The notes under the pieces: model-generated
Database searches by the model: none
What the model was told of the DNA's origin: nothing
The model's input: the letters and a program-made list of their open reading frames with translations, nothing else
Assembly: GCA_039566865.1 (NCBI GenBank)
Contig: CM076954.1
Coordinates: 11,556,001-11,620,000, forward strand
DNA length: 64,000 bases
Reading direction: 5' to 3'
Origin: Aurelia coerulea
Taxonomy: Eukaryota; Cnidaria; Scyphozoa; Semaeostomeae; Ulmaridae
Translations under genes and position numbers: made by a program
Part shown: in pieces, positions 44,532 to 55,983 of the stretch
Layout of the letters: every line of letters starts with the position of its first letter
Position numbering within the stretch: position 1 is the stretch's first letter

Positions 44532-45344
44532 GTAAGTGATAAATAACATTTCATATCTTACCTTATGATGTACCGAAATTATCATATCATTTTTGACAGC
44601 CCTGGACAAATTGATAATTTTCAATTGCTTTGGATTTCCAAACAGCTTATTCAATGAGAAATGCAGCTGGGTGGGTTATTTATTTTGGATAAAGTTTTTA
44701 GCAAAGGGCTTCTTCAAAGTATTCACTACGCTCTGTTCTTGGTGTACAAAATCTCACCTGAAGTCTTGTGGCGACAGAGTATTTATAATGTGCGCACCTA
44801 AACTTTGTAATGTTTTTCCATCGAAAGTTATAGGACTTCGGAAACTGTTTATCTTTTTAGAAAGCTTCCAAAAATACATTATTTTAAACTTTTTTGATAC
44901 TTTATAGAACATTTTAGATACTTTTAGATACACGAGACATTGGGCACTATATATTGTAAAACGCCAAAGAGAAATAAGCTTTGTATTTGGATTCGCGCTG
45001 TAAAAGTTTTAGTGTATTATTATCATTATTATTGTCAACATTTTCAAATATTTTATCATCTTTGAAATCTCTAGTCCTAATGTTTTTCTTTCTGTAATGT
45101 ATTGTTGACTGACTTAAAATCTTGATATACAAGAGGAATTGAGCTGAGAATCATCCGTGCTTTTTTTGCAGTATGATTCAAAACCAAGCATCCCTAGCGA
45201 GAGCTAACCAAATTCATTAACCAATCATAAGATCAGCAACACATGGGAAAATAGTTTGGTCCTTGGCTACTTACCAAAAAAATAATGTTTAGATCGTCTA
45301 TCAAATTTTTGTAATTTTTCAAATTTCTCGGACACCCGGTGCTC

Positions 45345-47440
45345 CATCAAAATTTCCAATACACATTTCTGATTACTTTACTTAAAGTTAAAGTTAAAGT
45401 TAAACATACTGAATTGTTAACAAATTTGGTTCCTTTTATCGATTCCTTTGGAATATATGAAAATTCCAATGATGGAAAAGCAACAGACGGAATCACGGAC
45501 CCTGTTGAGAAGGGTGTACAAAAATTTTCGAATTATCCTAGCATTTGACTAGACCTAGTATGAGTGAGTAGGGTGGGTGGGTGGTAGCGATTACTAGGAC
45601 TCGATCGTAATCAGTCTAGCATTAGACGTATCCGGTGGGAAGCACAACTTCATCACAAATCTTAGGATGAGATGCAAGACGACTAACATGTTAGCTTTAT
45701 TTGACATATCCATCGATAGAAAGAATCTTCGACATAATCAGATGGTTGAATTACATGGCTACGGCCAAGAATATATGGGACTCTAATCATGTTAGTACGT
45801 TTCTAGCATTCTAGTATCCTAGCATTCTAAAAATCAGAGGTCACTATCAAAAATGCTTGCCCCTTCGTTTTTCAAAAATGTATTCCTAAAGCCGTTGACG
45901 AGGAGGTTTTTCAAATCCTAAGAAAGCTACAACGCATAAAAATATCCCTCCTAGAATTCTTAGATCTAATTCTGATTTATGCATGGAGCCTTTTACTCAA
46001 ATCTTTAATGATTGCATTGAAAATTCGACCTTTCCCAATGAGCTTAAGTGCGTGGATGTCACATCTCTCTCCAAGAATGGACCAACCAATACCAGGACTA
46101 ACTTTAGACTAGTCAGCGTTGTGCCGACGGTCTCAAAGTTGTTTGAGAGAATAATGGATAAACAGATAGTTGCTTAGATTACACCTTTTTTATCCTCACT
46201 TCTCTGCGGTTTTCGACAAGGTTACAGTGCTCAACATACTCTCGTAAGGCTCTTAGAAAAATTGAAAATTAGCCTTTATGAAGGTGGTAAGGCAGGGGCT
46301 GTATTGGCGGATCTTTCGAAGGCATTTGATTGTAGTAGACATGGTATTTTGATTGCAAAATTGCATGCCTATGGTTTTTCTCATGAAGCATTAACGATTG
46401 CCTAACAAACAGACAACAGAGAGTTGGCTCCTTGGCTCCTTCAGTTCTTGGAAAGACCTAGCACGTGGTGTGCCTCAGGGGTCAATCTTGGGCCCTCTGT
46501 TGTTTAACATATACATTAATGATCTCTTACGTTTAATTCAAACTTCATAAATCCGTATTTATGTAGATGATACTGCAATCTATACTTGCGATAAGAACCT
46601 AGATAGAATAACTCGTAAGCTTGAAAATGACTGTAACGTAGCCTTAGAATGGTTTGCCGACAACTTCATGAAGTTAATTGCAGATAAATGTCATCTTTTG
46701 GTTCTTGGGCAGAGATGTGATGATCCAGTTACTGCTAAGATTGGAGATACTGATGTCGTTGATAGCTTTGAAGAGAACTTACTCCAAGTTCATATTGATA
46801 GCAAACTCTCCTTTGACCATCACGTCTCGAAACTTTGCCAAAAAGCTGGCGATAAGCGTTATGCACTTTCCCGCATATCCCCGTATATGAATCAGAACAA
46901 ACTAAGAAACTTGATGAGGCCATTTATTACCAGTCAGTTTCAGCACTGTCCTTTAATCTGGATGTTTCACAGCAGGCAGTGTAACCATAAAATCAACAAA
47001 ATACAGGAAAGGGCTTTGAGAAACATCTGAGGACACCGAATCTACTTTAATGAGCTATTACAGAAGGACTGTGCAGTTACTATTCATATATAGAACCTAC
47101 AAATACTAAAGACTGAGATGTACAAAACTAGAAATGAGTTTAAACCCTTCATTTATGCAGGAAGTCTTTTGTGAAGATACAATTCACTACAATTTGCGTA
47201 ATAACAACGAATTCACCCTACCTAGAGTGAGATCTGCCAGAAGCGGGACTGAAAGCGTCCGATTTAAAGGTCCTCAACTGTGGCGAATGTCACCACCAAC
47301 CATACGGAATTCAGAATCTCTTTGTCATACGGAGAAAACTGTCGATGCAAATATGCTGCATCCTTATTCCAAAATTGGGCTATTTATGATAACAATTTTT
47401 GGGTATCCATTTTATATTGTATACTTTGATGATTTGTAAA
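45345..47440 (+). pseudogene. Decayed LINE reverse transcriptase
   Basis: Pieces in order: DPVEKGVQKFSNYPSI (to 45545), interrupted by a 281-bp insertion, then the pre-RT segment to 45982, EPFTQIFNDCIENSTFPNELKCVDV (45986 on), LVSVVPTVSKLFERIM, CGFRQGYSAQHTL and DLSKAFDC (46200-46335), a damaged PQGS block (46474-46500, [11 protein letters not shown]), a YVDDT-like catalytic block (46559-46573) and the thumb LQVHIDSKLSFDHHVSKLC to 47030, then RFKGPQLWRM near 47260. At least six frame changes or stops. Likely a CR1-like element. The 3' limit is uncertain. Confidence 0.85.
45546..45826. mobile_element. Small insertion with 11-bp target duplication in the LINE
   Basis: ATCCTAGCATT stands at 45535-45545 and again at 45816-45826. 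The LINE frame resumes right after the second copy: FSNYPSI before, LKI after. Thus 45546-45815 is an insert. It is non-coding, contains TCTAGCATT-type repeats near its right end, and is not clearly a SINE because no A/B box is found. 11-bp duplication could come from LINE-machinery or from the 11-bp DNA element family. Confidence 0.7.
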
Positions 47441-47474
47441 GATTTTACCCACTACTTTCTCGTGTGATATTGTA

Positions 47475-50400
47475 CCGGGTGTCCCAAAAAAGGTAACAGA
47501 TTTGATAGGGACTACACAGTGGGGCAAGATTATGACATAGGCTGAAAAATCAACTTTCTCCCTTTAATCCCAAAGTCCTCTAATTTGAAGGAGCAATAGT
47601 TGCTGACCAAGAAAACATATAACTTAGCTTCATATCTTTACAGAAAAAGTTTTTGGAAATTTTACATTTGAGGTGCTCCAAAAAGACTCGAGAGAAGACA
47701 AATTTTTGTTGTACATGCATATTGAAAACAGCTATCTTCAATTGCCTATGAAGTGAAATCCTTTCGACCAATTTCAATGAAATTTGAAACGAAGATTCCG
47801 CCACATTCCTTTCAGTACTGTTCAAGGTTTCCACTTTCTACTCCACTTCAATCTGTGCCAAACTAATTTTTGTTGTGGCGTACTAAATTTTGACAAAAAT
47901 TTTGAACTTAAGTATGATTTACTTTACAAATAGTTGAATATATAGTTATTAGACAGAGTTTGACATTAGGTTTATAGCTTATTGTGACCAGGAGATGTTA
48001 ATAGTGAAGTGAGAGAAATCTGTATTTGTGGGAATTTGCGGAATTTTTTTAATCTAAATTTTTGTGTGGGGGATTTCACAGAGATTGGCAGTTTTTATCC
48101 ATTGTACGAAACTTCAAAGGCTTGGATTGTTGAATTTTGCAAAACCAAGAAGGTGTGAAAGGCAGTTGCAAAGGATTTTCTTCCAAGATAATTGATCACA
48201 TTGGGAGAGGAATCTGCTGGGTTTTGCCTGGGGGTTGGGGTGGGGGGTGGGGCCGATGTATAAGGGTCAGGAAGGGCTTATTTCAACAGAAATAATAGTT
48301 GACACCAGAAGAACTGCATAATGAAATAATAATCGTTCTTGTTTCTTCCATATCGAGTTAGAGATGTGATATTTCATGTGTTGCATAAACTATCATTACA
48401 CTTCTCTTTTGTTGTTTTCGTGGATTTGCCAACACATTCAGGTGCAAAAGCGCCGTCTTCCAAGAGCCTTTTTCTCTTCAGCAGTTTCGTCATAAAATTG
48501 AGTTGTTTCCTTACTGGTTGCGAGATTGGCGATGCAGCTTTATGGTCTATGAAATAAGACCTGTGGGTGGGGAGGGGGGGGGGGGTGGTAGCATTCGATA
48601 CTTTAGTTTTAGGTAGAAGAAACGAGGAAAACATAGATACAAATGAAGCATGAACGTCGTGATAAATCAAGATAGTCGCTACCTTTTCATTTCTGGATGC
48701 ATTTGATATTAAATTGTTTAAGCCCTTCCAATCATTATTTAGTGGGAAGTATAAATCATAGAATTTAACAAAACACATATAGTAGTCAATCTTATCTTAA
48801 ACATAAGATTGATAAAACTGAGTGAAACTAGTGTCTCTGTTTTACTTCAGTGCCCCGTATATGAAAACGAGTTTGAGTATAAGGGGAAATGGGGATCCCT
48901 GTTTCGAAGTATCAAGCATCTTTTTGCCATATTGACAATCTGTTAACGAAGTAATAACATTTGAAGGATAATGATTTTAAATTTTTGTATCTATCGCAAA
49001 TTTTCAAAATACGTCCTTTGATACATTAGCTGTGCTGCTCACATACGATAGTGATAGTCGTCTAAAAATCTTTTTTCCAAAAAATGAATGCAGTTGAGAT
49101 TGAATTGTGCAATGTGAACGATTGATACGATATCCAACCAAATTTGAACAATATCTAAAGAAGGATTGCGTTGATACTCGTTTATATGTTTATCTGCACA
49201 AAGACATAAAAATTTTTGTCCTGAAACCCATGCCTTTAAGTCACTAGATTCCGTTTCATGAATTTTTAGATATGCAGGGGACCGTAAACCACCTTAGATT
49301 CACTTTTTTTGGCAGAACATCCATTTTAGGTCCATCTACAGCGAATGTCATAATCCCCCATTGAAATGCCCCACTGTGGACTAGCGATGAGAGTATAAGT
49401 CGAATCGATCCCAAATAAGTTTTGAAGTACTCTTCGATAGTTAACTTGAAGATTAATACCTCGTTTGTTGATATTGGCGCATCGAGAGTTGAAACATTAA
49501 TCTCGAAAGCCAAAATTTGCGTGCATCTACAAACCAGAGCTTTTGGGTTTTGGCCTAAACTGCTAACGCGCTAGTTAGGGGAATCTCCTCAGTCAAAGAC
49601 ATTTGTGGACAAGGATCGGTCCTTTGGGTACCCGTTTGAAAAGAACGTAAAAAACTGAAAACTAACAAGCAAATTAATGAATATAGTCACCAAGGAATAT
49701 TTTCTCCAGTCAAAATGCATTTACAAAAGTACACCAAGCCAAGCACGAATGATCATTTTTTATGTTCCCTTGGGCATATACCAGGTGTCCCAAAAAAAGT
49801 TCCGACGTTTGATTGAGCACCGAGAAAAATCTTTTTAATCTGGTAATTTCTATTCATTCTAGTTACGTGCTAGATATTTCAACTTAAAGTTTGGCATATC
49901 GTTGGCAGAAATTAGTAATCTGAAAATGGAGTTATGAGCTCTAACATTTCACTTTCATGTTCAAGGCAAAACCAGAGAGATTATTACGCCTTCCTGCTTC
50001 GTGATGGTGGGGACTCCCTCGATGAGCAACACACAAATTAGTTGACAATTCGTTCATTACCTTGACGTCCAGAGCAGGTAGAACTTTTATTCACAAGAGA
50101 AAACGTTGCTTTGTAATTGAACGGAATTTAGATTTAAATCATTTTTGATTGTGTGAATTAGCCTATGGTGTGAAGAATTGAAACAAATATGTCTCGGGAA
50201 AACTGTTTGCTGCTGTTATTGTTGCCTTGTGCCAACTGGGAATTTCAAATGGGAATTTTTACTGTTTCACGGTTTCACGGCACGGAGCGGAGCGGAGTAG
50301 AATAAACTGTCTTTTCTTAACTAAAGAATAGTTTCAATTGCTTTTTCGACCTGCCATGGCAAAGTATAAACTTAGTATTTTCCCCCGAGACCTATTAGAT

Positions 50401-51250
50401 TCAATTTTCAGACTTTTAAACTCTTGCACGTCGTCAAGGCAATGAAACAAAGTGTCAACCCAGTTTTTGTGTTGCTCATCCGGAGATTCCCCCTCCACCA
50501 CGATGATGCAGAAAGGCGTACTAATCTCTCTGGTTTTGACTTCAACATGAAGATGCGATGTTAGGACTAATAACTCCATATTCAGATTACTGACTTCTTC
50601 CTACAATATGCCAAACTGTAAGTTGAAATGTCCAGCATGTACCTAGAATGAATAGAAATTGCCAGATATCGAACTTTTTTGTCTACGTTCAATCAAACGC
50701 CGGAACTTTTTTTTGGGACACCCGGTACAGTGGCTTGTTTCGTAATAATTTCGTGAGAGATGATGCAAAAAAGACATCCAAGCAATGAAGATTGCAAGAA
50801 AGTCTATGTGTTAAAGCCTGCAGGACTTATTTTGCTGATGAATAACTTTTCTCGGGCAGGTGTAATTTAAAGTTTTTGTAGAATCAAGAAAGGGGTCCCT
50901 TCGGGGCTAAATTCTTGAATCTGATTGTGAAGGCCATAGTCAGATTTCCACTAAAATGTGTTCCTAAGCACGAGGTTTCTTGTTTGTACTTGGCTATGAT
51001 TGAGGAGATTCCACAGCACAGCGAGTTAACGGCTTAGGCCAAACCCGAAAAGCTCTGGTTTGGAGTAGGAGGAAAATGTGGACTTTCAAGATTAATATTC
51101 CAACTCTTGATGCACCAAGATCAACCAATAAGGTATCAATCTTCAAGTTAACTGTCTAAGAGTACTTCAAAACTTATCAGGGGTCGATTCAACTTAAATT
51201 CTTAAAGCTAGCCCCAATCAAATCTGTTACCTTATTTTTGGGACACCCGG
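47475..51250. mobile_element. CCGGGTGTC element, outer copy (3.8 kb)
   Basis: Left end CCGGGTGTCCCAAAAAAGGT with TA at 47473-47474; inverted right end CCGGGTGTCCCAAAAATAAG with TA at 51251-51252. Right-arm sequence 51010-51210 is the inverse of 49390-49600, sharing TAAGTTTTGAAGTACTCTT and TAGTTAACTTGAAGATTRAT. The left part (47530-49360) is extra, AT-rich, with a G run at 48568-48585; ORFs there (47580-47834, 48339-48778) are unrecognised, and the 134-codon minus-strand ORF at 48374-48778 has no domain I know. So the element may be a composite. Confidence 0.65.
49781..50725. mobile_element. CCGGGTGTC element, inner foldback copy (945 bp)
   Basis: Left end CCAGGTGTCCCAAAAAAAGT (one change from CCGGG), with TA at 49779-49780; right end inverted with TA at 50726-50727. 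Arms are about 260 bp (GAACTTTTTTTTGGGAC; ACCAGAGAGATTA and CCACCACGATGATG recur). It sits inside 47475-51250. The 81-codon minus-strand ORF (50334-50579) reads an arm and is not a gene. It also holds a tandem CGGAGCGGAGCGGAG tract (50281-50297). Confidence 0.85.
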
Positions 51251-51567
51251 TATATATAATTTTAACGTTGGAATTAATTTGCTACTACTTTTATTTTGCT
51301 ATCATGTCATATGTTGTGATCCAACGATAAAGAAATTGATAATAATAATAAATAATTTGAAGATGGCTAGTAATGCTCCGAATCATGCCTTGAAGATTCA
51401 AATCTGTTATCGTTTTGATTAAGTTACTTTTTAGAACCTTCTAATGGCAGGACTTTAAGCTCGCATTTTTCCGTTGCAGATGTATAAATAGCCTTAAATA
51501 ACGGACTCATCATATTAAACCTATAAACACAACAAAAACACAGAAAACAGTAGAAAGAAGACGAACA

Positions 51568-54118
51568 GTTCAGTTCAGTTCAGTTTCATATATTTTAAAT
51601 TCACTTCATACAATTTATAATTTACTATACTAACAGCTAACTAAACTACAAGGAAAAGAAAATATTACAGAAAATTAATACATTGGTACGGAAAATTAAT
51701 ACAATATACAAATACAGAGAAAAGAATAAATTGTATGGAGGGAATTACTTAAAGGAGGAGCTCTCTCAATAGGTAAACTAATCGAGGAGAGAGCCCCCCC
51801 TGTCCTACGAAAATTTGAAATTATGATGGACACATTTGATTTTCGTATGATAAAGTAGAAATTGTGCCAGAATCAAACATAGCTTTGAATTATTCATTGA
51901 CCTTGTTCAGTAAGTAAATTTTCAGTTGCTTTTTGAAGGATATTTTCGATGGAGCATTACGGAGTTCAACGGGTAATGAATTCCAAAGTTTAGCACCAAG
52001 ATATCGAATTGATTTTAAACCATATTGAAGACTGTTTATTCGAGATAAGTATAGATTTCCTTGACTGGCCTGTCTCGTTGAATATTGATGAACAGATGAA
52101 TTGAATAGGAAGAAGTTATGAAAGCAACTAGGTGAAGTTTTATTAACAGAGTCAAAGACAAAGGTTAAAAGTCGGAGTTCAAATATCTCAGAAAGTTTGA
52201 GAAGTTTAAGATCTTTAAAGATTGGAAGAGAGGGTGACATGCGAGGCTGAAATGAGATAGCTCTGACTGCTTTTTTCTGTAGTTTAAAAATTGAATCAAC
52301 ATATGATGCATATGTTTGACCCCAAACAATAAGACCATATTGTAAGAAGGACAGAAACAAAGCATTGTACAAGCAAAGTAAAACATCTAAGGGAAGTAAG
52401 TTTCTAATTTTGAAAAAGATTCCACAAGTTCTGGCTAATTTTTTAGAAAGTTCACTGAGATGGTATTTCCAGCTTAGATGCTCATCTAAGAGGAGTCCTA
52501 AGAATTTGACAAACTTGACCCTTTTAATATGCTTTTTCCCTATTTTTATCGTAGAATCAGAAGGAACATTTTTAGAAGGAGAATGAAAGATAATATAGTT
52601 TGTCTTATCAATGTTTAATGATAATTTATTAGCATCAAGCCATTTCTTTATTGATCTAAGTTCTTTGTTAACGATTTTAATTAAGTTAGATAAATCATTT
52701 GATTCACAGTAGATGTTTGTATCATCAGCAAAGAGATAGAAATTAAGTTTCTTAGAAGCATTTGGTAGATCATTGATGTAGATAAGGAAAAGTAATGGGC
52801 CTAGTACAGAACCTTGTGGTACACCACAAGTAATTGAAAGTAAGTTAGAATTATTTCCATTGACAGAGACATATTGCTTTCTGTCAGACAGATAAGATTT
52901 AAACCACTCAAGGGCACAACCGCGCACCCCATGGTGTTCCAATTTTGATAACAAAATTTTATGATTCACAGTATCAAAAGCCTTTTGTAAATCAATAAAA
53001 ATACCACAACCAAATTTTTTATTATCAAGTGTGTTTCTAATAGCTTCTGTCAAACTCACCAGCGCATGATCAATAGAGTGGTTTTCTTGAAATCCAAATT
53101 GTAAGGAATAAAGAACATTATTTATTTCTAAAAATCTATACAGTCGCCTGTACATCAACTTCTCAAATATCTTACTGAAGATGGGTAAAAGAGAAATTGG
53201 CCTATAGTTAGATGGTAGCTCAGGATTCCCTTTTTTGAATAGAGTTATCACCTTGGCTATCTTAAGTTTATCAGGAAAAGTACCAGACTGGAAAGACTGA
53301 TTCACAAGAAGAGCAAGAAGTGGAGAAACTGAGGATCCAATGATTTTTAATAATTTTATGGGTATACTGTTAGGACCTACGGATTTAGATGGATTTAAAA
53401 TATTGATTATGTCATTAATTTCTGTCCAGGTGACTGGAGTAAGGAAGAGTGAATTAGAAGTTCTGTTAGTTAAATAGTCCAGGGGAGACTTAGGTGTTAC
53501 TGGGATTGTCTTTGTTATTTCATCAGCAACATTTACAAAAAAATCATTAAAAATATTTGACATTTTACCTGGTTCTGATGTTACATTTCCTTCCTTATCT
53601 TTGATTTTGTTAATTAAAGAAGATGTAGAAGATTTATGAGAGATGATGGTTTTTATACCTGACCATAATTTTTTCATATTTTGAGTGTTAGTAGAAAAAT
53701 AGTTATGAAAATAATTTTCTTTACTTCTTTTTATTTCATTGGCAACACGATTTCTAAATTTTTTATACAATTTAAGGTTGTCATCAGTTGCATTTTTCCT
53801 TAATTTCAGCAAAACTCTGTCTCGGATTCTCATCATCTTTTGCACTCTATTATTTATCCATGGCTTATTTTTCAGTTTAATTTCCTTTCTACTCCTCTTT
53901 TTGATTGGTGCGTGCTTATTTGTCAAAGTACTAAGGTCTTGCAAAAATCTGTCAAATTTTTTGCTCACATCCATATCACTATTTTCTAAATAAGTAAAGT
54001 TAATCTGATGAAAGTCCTCAAGGAATTGGTCATCCTTAAATTTAGAATAATCATATTTGAATGATTCAGATTTATTATGACTGACCTGAACAAAACAAAA
54101 CCGACACGCTACTAGCAC
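51568..54118 (-). mobile_element. LINE, minus strand, young, CAGTT-tailed
   Basis: On the minus strand it ends with AAACTGAACTGAACTGAACTG (51562-51582 region), a (AACTG)n tail in place of poly(A), typical of L2/CR1-like LINEs. The 3' UTR (51583-51889) is 300 bp. The coding part is intact but begins after the endonuclease, so the copy is 5'-truncated at about 54118. Confidence 0.88.
51890..54118 (-). CDS. LINE ORF2 protein, reverse transcriptase part (742 aa, intact frame)
   Basis: No stop or frameshift. From the N-terminus: a basic linker (NKHAPIKKRSRKEIKLKNKPW near residue 65), pre-RT (SGIKTIISHKS, then IFNDFFVNVADEI), palm and fingers (NYRPISLLPIFSKIFEKLMY near 300, FIDLQKAFDTVNHKIL near 375, CGVPQGSVLGPLLFLIYIN near 430), FADDT with catalytic D465-D466, then thumb (FLGLLLDEHLSWKYHL), and the C-terminal LGAKLWNSLP block. 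The endonuclease domain is absent. The first Met is arbitrary, since the true start is lost. It lies antisense to the host gene in intron 3. It cannot mobilise itself but could encode RT if expressed. Confidence 0.93.
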   Translation of the reverse strand: MLVACRFCFVQVSHNKSESFKYDYSKFKDDQFLEDFHQINFTYLENSDMDVSKKFDRFLQDLSTLTNKHAPIKKRSRKEIKLKNKPWINNRVQKMMRIRDRVLLKLRKNATDDNLKLYKKFRNRVANEIKRSKENYFHNYFSTNTQNMKKLWSGIKTIISHKSSTSSLINKIKDKEGNVTSEPGKMSNIFNDFFVNVADEITKTIPVTPKSPLDYLTNRTSNSLFLTPVTWTEINDIINILNPSKSVGPNSIPIKLLKIIGSSVSPLLALLVNQSFQSGTFPDKLKIAKVITLFKKGNPELPSNYRPISLLPIFSKIFEKLMYRRLYRFLEINNVLYSLQFGFQENHSIDHALVSLTEAIRNTLDNKKFGCGIFIDLQKAFDTVNHKILLSKLEHHGVRGCALEWFKSYLSDRKQYVSVNGNNSNLLSITCGVPQGSVLGPLLFLIYINDLPNASKKLNFYLFADDTNIYCESNDLSNLIKIVNKELRSIKKWLDANKLSLNIDKTNYIIFHSPSKNVPSDSTIKIGKKHIKRVKFVKFLGLLLDEHLSWKYHLSELSKKLARTCGIFFKIRNLLPLDVLLCLYNALFLSFLQYGLIVWGQTYASYVDSIFKLQKKAVRAISFQPRMSPSLPIFKDLKLLKLSEIFELRLLTFVFDSVNKTSPSCFHNFFLFNSSVHQYSTRQASQGNLYLSRINSLQYGLKSIRYLGAKLWNSLPVELRNAPSKISFKKQLKIYLLNKVNE

Positions 54119-54526
54119 CTAAGCCACTTGTTGGCTAAACCCAATAGACACCCGCCAAAGATCAAAGCCTTTGGCGCAAATTAGAACAATTGCAACGTGA
54201 AAGCAAACTCCTTCTGTCGGCAGAGGGAGGGATCCCGAAGGTTAATAAACACCGCGATGATTTCTCGTTTATCTTTTCAGCAGTTACTGGTGAGTTATTA
54301 ACTAATTTCTTTCCTTTCAGGTTTTAAGGTTAATTCGGTTTTGTCTTACAGGATTTAACAGTTTTTCTCTTGTTACAGGCTTATTTTGGTTATTGTTTCT
54401 TTTACAGGAGTTAATAGTCTTCTTTCTACTGTTTTCGGTGTTTTTGTTGCGTTTATGGGTTTAATGTGATGAGTCCGTTATTTAAGTCTATTTTTATATT
54501 TTGTACCACGAATCATTTGTTTACAG

Positions 54527-54639
54527 ATGTATTTTGTCCAATGAAAAAGACGAAAATGCCGCTGCCAAAGCCACCTGCAGAATTTGAAATGAATTCAGAA
54601 ATATTGATGCCTGGCCGCAAAATAGGATTCAATACACGG
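54527..54639 (+). CDS. LolA-like protein, exon 4
   Basis: Acceptor ATTTGTTTACAG|AT; enters in phase 1 and completes an Asp. It encodes VFCPMKKTKMPLPKPPAEFEM then NSEILMPGRKIGFNTR (about residues 231-268). The segment C-P-x-PLPKPPAEFEM mirrors C-T-P-x-PKMPKIPDQFSM in exon 1, so it opens the second LolA-like repeat. The donor ACACGG|GTAAGA is in phase 0. Running past the donor gives a longer ORF to 54747 with no family resemblance, and the ATG at 54466 is intronic. Confidence 0.88.
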
Positions 54640-55180
54640 GTAAGATTGAATCATTGGGTTGAATATTTACAGGTTCATCTTCCATTAATTCCTAAGTATC
54701 CCATGGTTGATGAGCATTACATAGCACCTGTTTCAAAATTATACTGAAAAAATTTACTTGAATAAGGTCCAGATCATTAAAATCTTGGTATAGAAAGTTT
54801 TCACTGAGCTTTAACTCCAAAAGATGATCCTAGAAAGATGAGATATGTATGTTGTGCCCGTAAAGACGTGATTTTGTTTGACATTTGAAGAAAAAAGATG
54901 TTTCTAAGACAAGGTCTAGCGGTCTCACTTTGCACAATGCCGAGTTTGATAACCAATCTATGAAATTGACAAGCGTTTGTATTCTCTTCAACATGGAACA
55001 TACCTTTATCGCCAGATTTTTCCCTTTTGAGGGTTTATCGACCTGAAGATGTTTGGAAAATCCATGTTCTAGATCCAAGTTGCCTTTAGGGGAAAGAATG
55101 CCTTTTGGATTGCTCAAACGAGACAATTATTTTTTCTGTTAACTTTCCATGTATGGAAACTTTATACAATACTTACCCAG

Positions 55181-55740
55181 TAGTTTAAGATTTATTGAGG
55201 TTTTTCATAAATGGGTGCTTGCTTTGGGCAGCTGGCAGACTTATCCAAAGCTAGAAATTTGCTAAAAATTCCTCGGTAAAATCAGATGGCATATTTTCGG
55301 TATGTTTACGATTTATTGCGGTTTTTCGTAAGTGGATACTTGCTTTGGGCACCTGGCCATCTTCAAGTTAGAATCTTGCTAAAATTTCCTCAGGGAAATC
55401 AGATGGCACGTTTTCGATACGTTTACGGTTGCAGTTTTTCGGAAATGGGTGCTTGTTTTGGGCACCCTGGCCACCTTAAAGTTAGAAATTTGCTAAAAAT
55501 TCCTCGGTAAAATCAGATTGCATATTTTAAATATGTTTACGATTTATTGCAGTTTTTCGTAAATTGGTGCTTGCTTTGGGCACATGGCCATCTTCAAGTT
55601 AAAAATTTGCTAAAAATTCTATGGAAAAAGTCAGTTGGCCTATTTTCATTAAGTTTACGATTTATTGCGGTTTTTCGTGAATGGCTATTTACTAAATGAC
55701 TAACAGTTCCACGGCAAAATGAAATTGTGTATTTTGAATG
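55181..55740 (+). repeat. ~117-bp minisatellite, 4.5 degenerate copies
   Basis: Units start at about 55188, 55306, 55424, 55538 and 55657, each with TTTACGATTTATTGCGGTTT, GTGCTTGCTTTGGGCAC, and TTGCTAAAAATTCCTCGG. Copies differ by 10-20 percent. The ORF 55286-55510 simply follows the repeat. Confidence 0.9.
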
Positions 55741-55792
55741 TAAGTTGCCATAACTTGTTATTCCATGTGGTATTTTCCATTATTTCTATAAA

Positions 55793-55850
55793 TTTTGATA
55801 AAGGGTTATTTTGATAAAGGGTTATTTTGATAAAGGGTTATTTTGATAAA
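55793..55850 (+). repeat. 16-bp minisatellite (TTTTGATAAAGGGTTA)
   Basis: Three and a half nearly perfect tandem copies, the last reading TTTTGATAAAAGGCCA. Confidence 0.95.
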
Positions 55851-55892
55851 AGGCCACTGCGACATGTGAGACTGATTGATTTCATTTTTGAT

Positions 55893-55952
55893 TACAAAGT
55901 CCAACTTTGTAATCTAAGAGGGGGCTCCAGGTCAGTCAGAAAGAAAGAAAGT

Positions 55953-55983
<31 letters not shown>

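Larger units (their letters stand above)
44532..54526 (+). other. Intron 3 of the LolA-like gene (10.0 kb)
   Basis: Donor GTAAGT at 44532, acceptor TTGTTTACAG at 54526. It contains two LINEs and a nested pair of CCGGGTGTC elements. The stretch 44532-45340 is AT-rich with one stranded end of a CCGGGTGTC element at 45327-45338 (CGGACACCCGGT) and no gene. 54119-54526 holds only LINE flank and intronic DNA. Confidence 0.8.

Noticed and set aside
48374..48778. 134-codon minus-strand ORF inside the outer CCGGGTGTC element
   Set aside because: Contains a Pro run from a G tract; no transposase or other motif seen, so not called.
55181..55740. CRISPR-like array
   Set aside because: Copies are contiguous and degenerate with no unique spacers; this is a eukaryotic minisatellite.
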